A stretch of DNA of 64,000 nt from Hydractinia symbiolongicarpus (taxonomy: Eukaryota; Cnidaria; Hydrozoa; Anthoathecata; Hydractiniidae), in the NCBI RefSeq assembly GCF_029227915.1, contig NC_079884.1, positions 19,160,001 through 19,224,000 of the forward strand, in the 5' to 3' direction. The notes under the pieces were generated by a model. That model saw only the letters and a program-made list of their open reading frames with translations. It ran no database searches and was not told where the DNA came from. Positions within the stretch are counted from its first letter, which is position 1. The number at the start of each line of letters is the position of its first letter. Position numbers and translations under genes: made by a program. Of the stretch, positions 12,300 through 21,736 are shown piece after piece.

Positions 12300-14345
12300 A
12301 ATTAAGGTAAAGTGTACTCAATTTGTAAAGTCTTTTACAAGAAAGACGAATCCAACAAATGGAAAGGACCTGGCACTGTAATAGGTCAAGATGGAAAAAT
12401 TGTCTTTGTGCGACATGGAAATGTTTATGCTAGGGTATCAACCAACAGATTGATTAAAGTTGGGCATGAATTTCAAGAGCCAACATAATCAGATCCTGGC
12501 CCTGAAATAAAAGTTACCTTAGGTGAGACGAATTGCATTCGTGAATCTTCAGACAAAGAAAGCACTAATCAAAGACAGCATGCTGATGCTGCTATACACG
12601 ATGGAGTACAACTTGACGATGCCACCTTGGATCAAAACATGACTGGTAACGTTACGGGTGTGCCAAAGAAAAATGATGAAATTCGCTACAAGCAACCAGG
12701 TGACAACATTTGAAGAGAGGCAACGATAATCAGCTGAGCTGGCAAAGCAACTGGGAAGTATTCTTCCTGGTACAATGTGAAACACCCAGATAAAGAAAAT
12801 CCCATTTGTATAGATTTTCAGAGTATTGACAAATGGGAAAAGGTAGAAAAGGGAAGAACTGAGGAAGTAAACATTGTCTTAGTGCCACAACAACGCCATT
12901 GTGACAAAGATGTTATCACTGCCAAGGAACAAAGATACAGAACTGGAAGGATTTTGAGGTTTTTTGAAGAAGTGAGAAATTCAGGACAAAAGACAATTTC
13001 TACAACATGGGTAATTACAGAGAAAACTGGTCCAGAAAATTTTGTAAAAGCCAGACTCGTTGTAAGAGGCTTTGAAGAGGAGCAAATTTTACAAGTTGAC
13101 TCGCCTACTGCCTTGAAAAGCACCCTGAGAATTCTGATAGCAATTTCTAGTATAAAAGAGTGGCAAGGCAAAACCACAGATATCAAAGCTGCTTGTCTTC
13201 AGGTATGCAAGATCCAGAGAAATGTATTTTTGCAGCCACCAATTGAAGCAGATGACCAAGGCAACCTTTTGAAACTTAAAAAGGTTGTGTATGGATTAAA
13301 TGATGCTGCGCGACACTGGTTTTTAACTGTGAAAAAAGAAATTGATAAGCTTGGATGTGTACAATCCACGTTCGATCCAGCTATGTTCTAGTGCAAACGT
13401 GAGAATATTCTAGAAGGGTTTTTTGTTATCCATGTCAATGATTTTATTTACTCTGGAACAACATCTTTTGAGAAAGAGGTTGTTTATAAATTAAGAGATG
13501 TCTTTCGAATTGGAAAATTTAGGAAAATTATTTTAAATATGTTCAATTAAACATACAGCCTAACAATGGTAACATAGAAGTGTCCCAGAATGATTTCATT
13601 GAGTTGATGCAACTTATACCTCTATCCCCGAAATGTTAAGCAAATAAGTTTGAGAAACATAATACGGAGTTTGATTGGTCAAGCAAATTGGGTGGCCAGT
13701 CAGACCAGGCCTGATGTTAACTTTGATGTTTTGCACTTTAGCATGTGTATCAACAAAAGTCCAGAAGTATGACATCTCATTGAAGCTAATAAAATGGTAA
13801 AGAAAATTAAGTCTGATCAGTTTAAACTGATATATCCGAAAATGAATGTCAACCAGGAGCTTCGATTAGTCGTATTCACAGATGCTTCCCATGCAAATTT
13901 GCCTGGTGCATCTAGTGCAGGTGCACATATCATTTTATTAGTTGGAGAAAATAATGATTGTTGTATCCTAAATTGGTCATCAAACAAAATTAAAAGGGTA
14001 GTGAAGAGTACCACAGCTGCAGAAAGTTTAGCATTATCAGATGGGTTGGACGATGCACTGTACCTATCTGAATTACTGGTGGAATTGCTAAGAAAAGACG
14101 TAAGGAAAATCACAATAAATGCAAAGATTGATAATAAAAATCTACATGCACTTATATATTCAACGAAAGTAATAAGTGAAAAACGAATGCGTATTGATAT
14201 TGCAGCAATAAAAAGAGATGCTAATTCGTAAAGAAATCAGTACAGTGGAATGGATACCCACCGAAAGACAAATAGCTGATTGTCTGACAAAACATGGTGC
14301 TAGTTGTCAGAGTTTACAAGATATTCTGTCAATTGGAAAACTTGA
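12300..14345 (+). pseudogene. Ty1/copia retrotransposon pol remnant (integrase end, RT, RNase H)
   Basis: LTR-retrotransposon polyprotein, 5' truncated: gag, protease and most of integrase are absent. 12315-12490 keeps the integrase C-terminal fold (KWKGPGTVIGQDGK, FVRHGNVYARV). Reverse transcriptase (RVT_2) lies at 12777-13391, with TTWVITEKTG, KARLVVRGFEEE, TDIKAACLQV and LKKVVYGLNDAARHWF. The catalytic box at 13431-13442 reads HVND where copia elements have YVDD, so one Asp is lost. There are frame breaks after the stop at 13389 and near 13530. RNase H is at 13794-14231, with VVFTDASHANLPG, STTAAESLAL and IDNKNLHALI, and runs on after a break with WIPTERQIADCLTKHG. Inactive. Confidence 0.88.
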
Positions 14346-14465
14346 TGTGTGACATTTTAAAATCGACTATTATCAAAGTGTTTCATTTTATTTCATTGTG
14401 CACACAGGTTGTGTACCTTCTTTTGTTGCAGACATTTCAAACATTATGGACGTTCTACGAACTAC

Positions 14466-14850
14466 AAGAAAAAGGGAGGTGTGTGCTTAGTGCTTATCAT
14501 TGTATTTATTATTTGTTTCTTTATAGTAGCATTATAACTGGTGGGTGTAATAAATATATGTGTACATCGTTTCACTTTCTATGGTTATTATCAATTTTAA
14601 AAGTTGATGAAATAGATCTGATTAAAGCGAATTCACATTATGCCCATGTCCGGTTTCCACATGGAAGGGAAACAACGATATCAACGAAACAACTGGCAGC
14701 AGCAGATGTTCGTGATAAAGAGTGTAGAGTAGAAACCCATAATAATAATTCTGAAACTTAGCCTGTAGAAAGTGGTGTTATATATTTTATAGAATAGTTG
14801 AATTTTATCTGGCTATTCACCTCAATTATTATTGATGTTATAAAGTAGTT
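14466..14850 (+). mobile_element. Probable polypurine tract and 3' LTR of the copia remnant
   Basis: A purine run, AAGAAAAAGGGAGG (14466-14479), is followed directly by TGTGTGC at 14480, the usual layout of a polypurine tract before an LTR that begins with TG. The LTR 3' end is not fixed because no second LTR is present to compare; it must end before the SINE at 14855. Confidence 0.45.
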
Positions 14851-14854
14851 TATA

Positions 14855-15204
14855 GCACCGTAGTTTAGTGGTTCTCACTCTTGTACTTTGTGCGGGAGAC
14901 CAGGGTTAGATTTCCCTTCGTGGCGATTTAATATGGGCAATTAAATATTGCCATAGCCCCGGGTTAACCCAAGCCATGTGAGGGAAAATGGGAAAATGGG
15001 AAAATGGCACACTGTGTGGGTTGTTGGATGTTGCAGGGAGTTGTCTGGTAGAGCGCTGACTTTTATTGAGTTTGTGTATAGCTCTAACAGACCATTAAAT
15101 ACTCCAGGACTCCCCATCAGAGTCGTGGCGCCTCCTGGAAATAATAGACAGAGTATTTCCTTTGGTGGGGCTAGCCATGTCAAATATGCACACCTATCCA
15201 TCTA
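14855..15204 (+). mobile_element. tRNA-derived SINE, near full length
   Basis: The head GCACCGTAGTTTAGTGG carries an A-box-like TAGTTTAGTGG; 14904-14915 is a B-box-like GGTTAGATTTCC at tRNA spacing. The body includes ATAGCCCCGGGTTAACCC and CACACTGTGTGGG. The head recurs at 26287 and the body at 21631-21736, so this is a dispersed family. Pol III transcription is inferred from the boxes. Confidence 0.75.
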
Positions 15205-15668
15205 GAAAGAATAAGTTAGTATATACTTAAAATATCTTGCAAACTTACATAATAAAAACTTTTAAGGACTTATGCCCTTGATGACATCTTGACATGTCTG
15301 ACAATGTTTTGTGAAAAAAAATAATGTAGAATAAAATTTGACTAAGTTTGAAAGATATAAAAAAAACATGCACAAACTTTTTTAAAAAAACAATAGTTTT
15401 TGCGCGATTTTTTAAAATTTTTCGTGTAGTTAACAAATCATTACTTCACGCTAATACCTAAGGGGATTTTATTTTTAATAAGTTTTAACAATGAGAAAAA
15501 AATTACAGTATTGTTTTATCGCAAAACTTTTGTTAAATCACTCGCAACATAGCTCTAGCAAAGATCATAAAAGTAGTTATGATAAACAAAAGATTAAAGG
15601 GGTTCCGACTTGCAGGAAAAGGTGTTGTATAGCGCGTACGTGGAAGGTTACATTCGGACTGTACTGTA
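15205..15668. mobile_element. End of a CAGTACAG-type DNA element (TA flanked)
   Basis: 15632-15666 read in reverse is CAGTACAGTCCGAATGTAA and onwards, followed by TA, matching the terminal repeat of the element at 23125. Inside, 15441-15465 (ACTTCACGCTAATACCTAAGG) is the reverse of 23281-23300, so the homology extends at least 200 bp. The other end was not found; the minisatellite at 11.7 kb may belong to the same copy. Confidence 0.6.
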
Positions 15669-16008
15669 TGTAACGTTCTGTAGTTTAAGAATGATCTCAT
15701 CTTTTATATTACAGGTAGCTAGCTAGAAATGTTATATCAACATTTTTCAAAACTTACTTATGACAAATCACAAGATCCCGGATTTAGAAAAATTTAATCT
15801 TGATAAGGCGGACGTCACAAATATTTGGTGTTAGAGTCACCCGACAGACCCTATATTTTTATCCAAATTTTTGATATACTGAGTCGGAAAAGCTAGAGTG
15901 ACAAAAAAAATATTATATGCTCGCTGTCTCCCCACAGCCATCAGTTAGGAAAATCCTACATTTGCGGTATACTCCAATTGCGGTATAAAAATAATCTGAA
16001 AATTTTGT

Positions 16009-16053
16009 CCCGCAATTGCGGGATATACGGGATTCTAATATCCCGCAATTGCG
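16009..16053. repeat. Left subterminal GCAATTGC palindromes
   Basis: CCCGCAATTGCGGG (16009-16022, a perfect 14-bp palindrome) and CGCAATTGCG (16044-16053). A related half site, CCAATTGCGG, lies in the TIR. Candidate binding sites for the element's own proteins (inference). Confidence 0.75.
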
Positions 16054-16086
16054 ATATATCACTTGTTTTATTTTAAAAATGAAAAC

Positions 16087-18739
16087 ATGAAGCGTAGCCT
16101 TAGAAATCCGAAGAAAGATTTTTCAAAAAAATGTAAGTACATTCTGCACAATGATACTGACATCAATGGCAATGGTTGCTACGATATTAGTTCTTCAAAA
16201 AGGTACAAAGCGAGCGTAATTAATGATTTCAAAGAAAAGAAGATATTTCCATTACGAGCGAAATATCTTTGTACAACTTGTTATGAGCGATACAGAAACG
16301 TAGATAAAACGATAGACATGCAAACCACCCAAAAAGAAATAGCTACTACGTCCGTAACTGCAAATGTTCAGGAAACTGTTCCAACACTAGAAACACCTGA
16401 ACTTGCCAAAGAAAATTCAATCGCATACTTATTGCATAACCTCGTTGATAAGTTAGAAAACGAATCCGTAGAAACCTTGCTAAAAGGTAACGAGAACTTA
16501 TGGGCGAATCTTATATTCTTAATCGGCAATAAAATTTGCAATAAGGAAATTTATAAAGACGGTCTAACGATATCAAAAAAATACAAAGATGTCAATTTCC
16601 TGATCCAACAAGATGTAGACCGATACATTAAAGAGCGGAATCGTTTGTTAGTTTTGTTTTTATGTGGAGTAACTGGCTTAGATATGTCCAACACGTCCAC
16701 AGAGAAAAAGATGTCATTTATCAATACTGTTGAAATGTGTTATTATTTAAGAAATTTTCAACTTGTTCTTCCCTTTTCCTTTCTTGGGAACTTTATTCAG
16801 TCATCAATTTCCGGTTCTAAAGTTGTTTCGGTGATGAACGGAAAAACCTCTCCTGGCGGTTGTTATACCACCTTTAAAAACTGGCTATCTGAAAAAGGAG
16901 CGAAACCGCTAACTTGCATTGATGGACCAGTGGATTTATTTTTTGATAACATTGGCAAGTATATCGTAAAGAACTATCGGATTAGCATACTGAAAACGAA
17001 AAGTGCTGATATCATAACGACAGGGATCCAAATAGCACTGACGACGGAAGATCAAAACATACAGAAACGAATTGACTTGAAACCTAGCCGAAGTGCCGAT
17101 GTTAAATCCTCACACAAATTGATGCAATTGGAGATCCAACGCGCCAATGAAGATTTTCGCAAGTTTCGTTTTTGTTTTGTAAAAGAACTTTTTGACTACG
17201 TTGTCATTGGGGACGAATATGACAGGAGCATTGACAATAACATTAAGGTAAATTACTTTGATATGTTTGTTTTAAAAAAGTATGGATTTTATATTTCTAA
17301 CAAGTTGGTTATATTGTAATATTTGAAACTCCTATAATACACCTATATATTTTAATTTTAAGGAAATGTCAGTAAGACGAATCTGCACGAACGAAGCATG
17401 TGGAAAGAAATTTTCGACATTAAATTGAAAATGTGTCTGTGGAAGTGTTGTAGAAGGTGTTTCGAACAATCATACCCCAGTGATGAAGTGTGGAATTAAT
17501 TTGTTGAAAGATGTTGACGTTGGTGCCAAAAAATGCGAACACAAGCCATTGATTCGTATGGTTGAATCGATCATGCTGAATCCGAACAGCTATAAAAATA
17601 TAGAGTCGATATTGATGGAGATGAAAATCATAGCGGAAATCGGGAAAAGTCGAGAATGGGTGTTTTTAGGATGTGATGGTCCTCCGTATTGCCTATCAGA
17701 ACGTATTATTAACAGAGAGGTTGAAAGGTTTGATTTCGCTGCAATGGTACCAGGACTTGGGCATCTTCATATGAATCAACAAAAGACCTTGTTCAAAATT
17801 CTTGATGAAATTATGTTAGAGCCACTTGGAAAAGATGTTTTAAATTTCATTTCGCCAAACGCGTACCAATTTTTTATTAATGCAAAGGATACACACAAAT
17901 CATGGCAAGCGGTCCAAGTCTTGTTATTGGGTACTACTCTTGAGCTTATTAGACAGTACAAACGTGACATTCTTCCGGAAAAAGGAAGCCCTTTTGAGTT
18001 TTTAGAATGGCTTAGTGTGCACGAAAATGCAACACTGAAAATGCTCGGGAACATTATTCTTACTTACATATTGGCAATTTATTTATTTAAGCTTGGCGTT
18101 AGAAATAATGATTGTCAACTGATTACTGCAGCACGGTTGAAATTTGATGACCTATTTTATGCCATATACCGGGAGGTGGAATATCGTGATCTGAAAAACC
18201 GAGCTCTTTATCCAAAAGAGGTCAGGGTTCTGCGTGATAACAACATGTCATTTAGCGAGTCGAAGGTATCTGCAAAAAGTCAAGGAGGTGATTTTATCCT
18301 AGAGGGGAAAGTTAAGCGAGAAAAGCTACTTGCGCCAAAAGGACCTGTTAAAGCATCGACTTGGAAAATGATTGCTCGTTGTTTGGATGAGTTTGATGAC
18401 ATTTATTCAGTTTCGTGTGAGCGTCTTAAGTTGAAAACATGTGATGAGAGTAAGAGTATCGATTTACGGTCAGAGGTATCCAAGTGGCAATCAGTTTTGC
18501 GTTCTTCTTCCTTTTTAAGTAACGAAAATTTTACAGATTCGCCTAAAAATATTTACGGGGAGTTATTATCACCTGATATCGTTAACTTGGCAGAAAACGC
18601 ACGCAAAAAGCGAACCAATATTTGGAAGCAAGTAGAAGAATCTGGTGATATTTGTAATGTAAAAGTAGACTATCTACGCGTTGTGCCTGAAAAGGATATT
18701 CATAATTTACTTTACGTGGAATCTTATGAAGAAGATTGA
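16087..18739 (+). CDS. Putative transposase-like protein (DUF6589-like), two exons, one in-frame stop
   Basis: Exon 1 is 16087-17247 (start MKRSLRNPKK) and exon 2 is 17363-18739, joined by a 115-bp GT-AG intron in phase 0. The total is about 845 codons. Exon 1 begins with a Cys/His cluster (CKYILHND, then YLCTTCYERY), a likely zinc-binding N-terminus. Exon 2 opens with another Cys cluster (CTNEACGKKF and KCVCGS); an in-frame TGA at 17426-17428 separates the two. The C-terminal part has GCDGPPYCLSERI and VPGLGHLHMN, a spacing that recalls the DUF6589 family, whose members have G-D and H-L-x-M-N at similar places. A role as transposase is inferred from its position in the element. It could be inactive, or the TGA could be avoided by different splicing. 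Confidence 0.7.
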
Positions 18740-18783
18740 AATAATAATATTAAACAATATTAGGAACTATACAACTAGAATTG

Positions 18784-19731
18784 TCATTTTTTTGCTGAAA
18801 CTGTCTTTACCCCTTTTTTTTTGCTGGCTGCTTTCGGTGGAGCAGGTGTATGTTCCTGACATGTCCACTTTACCGACTTTATATTACGTGGCATTATCAG
18901 GCCCATACACTTATAATGCTGCCACCGGTCGCAGCCAGTGTGTTCGCAACCAATCCACGATGAGTCATATCGCTTGTCTCTGTCACTATCGTATTCGATA
19001 CCGCAAAGTTGACATACATATTTGAATCTTTTTTTTCTCGCATTTGATGGCGAGTTTTCAGTCAAAAGTTCTATCGACGGCAATGGAGCAACAGCAGCCT
19101 GTGCACCTGAAATCGCTGCTCGGTCATTCAAAAGAACGGGCAGAGTTGCAAATTTTTTGACACAGCAATTGTCTTTGCCATAATCCTTGAAGACTTTTAG
19201 AAACACTTCGTCCCCAGTTGTCATTTTTAAGTCCTGCATTTTCCGTAGCAGCCCATTTGTGTTGTTGTAACGCGATTTTGCCCTAAAGGCGGAGTTTTTC
19301 TGATATTGGGTGCATCTTTTTCCACGTATCTTTACACTCGACAATTTCTTCTTGATTTCTTGCTGGTGCGTTGTTAATTTTCTTCGCTCTAGCTTTATTT
19401 CTCCTTGTTCGCTGTAAATAGTGATGTTGTTGACAGGTTCTTCTTCTTCTTCTTCTTCTTCTTCTTCTTCAATATTTTCAGTTTGAACCTGTTGCTGCTC
19501 ATCAGGAACAGAAGTCCCATTTGAAATATTTGTATGAGTGTTTGTGGAGCGCTGCTGAGTTAAAAAAGTGAATGGTTGAATGGGCGAGGATGCATTAAAA
19601 AATGACGAATTATTAAAATTTGAAATTTCTAACGGGCCGCAATTTCCAATAATGCTTGTGATATCCTTTAACACCGGGAGACTTTCAGATGATTCGTTGG
19701 ATAAATCCAAAGTTGGTTGAAAGGGATCCAT
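18784..19731 (-). CDS. PHD-finger accessory protein of the transposon
   Basis: An intact 315-residue ORF on the minus strand, convergent with the larger gene. The N-terminal 90 residues are Ser/Asn/Thr-rich; residues about 88-98 are a Glu run encoded by a (CTT)n microsatellite at 19438-19470. Then comes a Lys-rich helical region, and at about 238-297 a PHD-type zinc finger: CQLC, GCEHTGC, HYKC and a last pair CQEH, where the usual final Cys is His. It ends in a Lys-rich tail (PPKAASKKKG). PHD fingers often bind histone H3 tails, so chromatin targeting or regulation of the element is a reasonable inference. No intron seen. Confidence 0.8.
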   Translation of the reverse strand: MDPFQPTLDLSNESSESLPVLKDITSIIGNCGPLEISNFNNSSFFNASSPIQPFTFLTQQRSTNTHTNISNGTSVPDEQQQVQTENIEEEEEEEEEEEPVNNITIYSEQGEIKLERRKLTTHQQEIKKKLSSVKIRGKRCTQYQKNSAFRAKSRYNNTNGLLRKMQDLKMTTGDEVFLKVFKDYGKDNCCVKKFATLPVLLNDRAAISGAQAAVAPLPSIELLTENSPSNARKKRFKYVCQLCGIEYDSDRDKRYDSSWIGCEHTGCDRWQHYKCMGLIMPRNIKSVKWTCQEHTPAPPKAASKKKGVKTVSAKK

Positions 19732-20066
19732 TTTGTTGAGTTGATAAGCTATGAAAAAAGCAATTAATTAGCAATTTTTAAACAGGTTATTCCACTTGTG
19801 AACAGTAATGCAAATAAAAGAGACTTACTATCGCAGTCGATCAAGTGTTATTTACCGCTCTAATGACTTCTCTAAGAACACTGAAACAATTTTTCTTAAA
19901 TTTGTTATTTATACATTAGGATTCGAATTTAGAACAGCTGCATTAAAAATCGAACGTCCAAGATTTCTAAGATCATAAGTTGAAGATTTAAAAAATTATA
20001 ATAACACCTGCTGGGGAATTGTAAACTTAAGTTTAACTTAAGACAAAAGTTTCTTTAAAAAATGTA

Positions 20067-20193
20067 TATACTGAAATTGCAGGATATGTACCGCAATTGC
20101 AGTATACCGCAAATTCATATCCTGCAATTGCAGTATACAAACTTTATTCCCACAACGTTCACGCATAGTCTCTTATACTGCAATTGCAGTATA
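20067..20193. repeat. Right subterminal GCAATTGC palindromes
   Basis: At least four copies: near 20067 (CTGAAATTGCAGG, degenerate), 20091 (CCGCAATTGCAG), 20121 (CCTGCAATTGCAG) and 20174-20193 (TATACTGCAATTGCAGTATA, a perfect 20-bp palindrome). They mirror the left-end set. Confidence 0.8.
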
Positions 20194-20575
20194 CAAACGC
20201 GTGATACGTTTTTTTCCCCGCAGGCAAGAATAAAGGTCATAGCCTGGAGCTCCCGATGACATATTTCACTGGATGCGATTTTAGCCATCCAATGCGAAAA
20301 CGAAAAAAACCTTGTTGATGCAAGCCTTCTTGGGCAAGAGCAAAAAATTTTATACCGCAATTGGAGTATACCGCAAATGTAGGATTTTCCTAACTGGCCA
20401 TTACATTATTGTGCTTCGCTTTAAAATGTGAAAAGGGCCATAATGGTGCCCGTTGATGGCTGGATGGTTGGATACAATTTTTCGAATTTTTGAGTTATCA
20501 TTCACCGATCGACTGACCGACTCTATTTTTGGTGCTCAAATGACTCTAACACCAGATATTTGTGTTGTCCGCCTA

Positions 20576-21425
20576 AACAACTTTCTACTCTTCACAACGC
20601 TAGCTAGCTAGCTATAAAATATTATTTTCAATGCCAGGATTACACCTTTTCACAGTTGAGTAAAAATAGGATACCCTTATTTTATCCAACTCAAGTTATC
20701 CGTACAACTATATCATAACAACTATGTGAAGTGAAAACGTGTAGCTATCCCTTCAAGAATATGAGAATATGTTCTTGATTCAAAAAAATTTTTTTATTAA
20801 ACATTTATTTGGATTCAGGTTGTATGGGAAATCCTTTACCCTGGTTACTCTCTTACTGGTGGTGGATGGATTGGGAGATTTCAGCCACTTTTGCTATTTT
20901 CTCTTTCTGACCAGTGTCTAAAAAGCTATAATTTATTTAATAAATAAAAGTCAGCGTAGTTAGAAATGTAAGGAAGAAAGCTCAGCGTCTTCCTAGAGTT
21001 TCTGAACCTAATCAAAAAGTGCTTATGGTATCTACTTCTTCTAACTTGAAAATTAGCTGAGAACGTATACGGTATAGTTCTGCACTACCTCCTCTTTTAT
21101 CTCTCCGCCATCGTCGATGACCAAACAAGAAAGCCTTCTTTGTACGAACCTTCGTGACCTACACATCTTTTGATCAGCAAAGTCGTCCCCAGTCAGCGTT
21201 ATTACTTGTGTCCACAAATCGTTCTGGGTAAACATGTTGTTTCTTTTATTTGCATAAAGTGAAAATATTCATTTTCATGCAGTACGGTGTAAAAAGTATT
21301 TAATAGAGGTCAGGATTTTTTGGGAAATGACATAATTTATAAAATTGATCTGAGGGAAAGATCATGGTGTTGAGCTAGGTCCTAACTTGTTGTGTATTAC
21401 ATGTTGGATATTCTTGGAAAATATA
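20576..21425. other. Gene-poor stretch upstream of the candidate ZDHHC17 first exon
   Basis: Contains a (GCTA)n run at 20602-20614. A 60-codon minus-strand ORF (21235-21053) has no recognisable domain and no clear splice continuation. The 190 bp before 21426 would include the ZDHHC17 promoter if the exon there is real; no TATA box is evident. Confidence 0.35.
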
Positions 21426-21473
21426 ATGGCGGCGCAAGGCGATGAAATTAATCCAAAGTGTGGCCCTACTTCG
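21426..21473 (+). CDS. ZDHHC17: Candidate first coding exon of the ZDHHC17-like gene
   Basis: ATGGCGGCGCAAGG opens a 16-codon frame ending TCG|GTATGTT in phase 0. The next known ZDHHC17 exon (33194) has an AG directly before it and also starts in phase 0, so the two would join in frame. The family's N-terminus is variable and short, which fits but does not prove it. If correct, the intron is 11.7 kb and filled with repeats. The alternative is that translation starts at 33194 and this is chance. Confidence 0.4.
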
Positions 21474-21630
21474 GTATGTTTTTGCAATATTTTAAAGTAA
21501 TTATTTATTATTTATAAAAATAATTTATCTTGATTTAGTGCTTATCATTGATGCGCCCCTAAATTTCTGTTATTTTTACTTTGACTTGGCTATATCCTTT
21601 TTGCTTTTGTTATTTTTCCCCTTTGGATGG

Positions 21631-21736
21631 TGGCGATTAAAAGGTAGGCGAGCGAGTGTTACGTTACCATAGCCTCGGGTTAACCCAAAGAAAGATGACA
21701 CACTGTGTGGGTCATTGGATATTGCAGGGAGTGACA
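21631..21736 (+). mobile_element. SINE body fragment
   Basis: Shares CCGGGTTAACCC-like (CTCGGGTTAACCCAA), CACACTGTGTGGGT and TTGCAGGGAG with the SINE at 14855. The tRNA-like head is missing or decayed. Confidence 0.65.

Larger units (their letters stand above)
15942..20396. mobile_element. Well-preserved DNA transposon with 49-bp perfect TIRs and two convergent genes
   Basis: The termini are exact 49-bp inverted repeats: 15942-15990 starts CAGTTAGGAAAATCCTACAT and 20348-20396 is its perfect complement. Both sides carry the 5-bp duplication GCCAT (15937-15941 and 20397-20401). Length 4455 bp. Contents: a plus-strand two-exon gene (16087-18739) and a minus-strand PHD-finger gene (19731-18784), with stop codons 44 bp apart. 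Palindromes with a GCAATTGC core sit inside both ends. Perfect TIRs and a clean duplication imply recent insertion. The superfamily is uncertain: CAG ends with 5-bp duplications recall hAT5, but neither protein shows the hAT dimerisation signature. Confidence 0.93.
15805..20575. mobile_element. Older MITE split by the 4.4-kb transposon
   Basis: 15805-15839 (AAGGCGGACGTCACAAATAT...) and 20541-20575 are inverted copies, 35 bp with about 4 mismatches. Both end in TGACTCTAACACC when read inward on the right. The material between them and the inner element is about 100 bp on the left and 140 bp on the right. The 5-bp duplication of the inner element lies inside this MITE, so the MITE was there first. 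Confidence 0.7.

Noticed and set aside
12490-12502. GATCCTGGCCCTG as right end of the hAT at 5264
   Set aside because: It lies inside copia coding sequence and only loosely resembles the terminal repeat; no matching duplication.
14294-14761. 155-codon plus-strand ORF after the copia RNase H
   Set aside because: Starts inside the RNase H tail in another frame and runs through the polypurine tract and LTR; composition not protein-like.
18681-19025. 114-codon plus-strand ORF
   Set aside because: Overlaps the end of the transposase-like gene and the antisense of the PHD finger; no independent support.
21053-21235. 60-codon minus-strand ORF as a divergent first exon
   Set aside because: No convincing donor site or partner exon; left as unexplained open frame.
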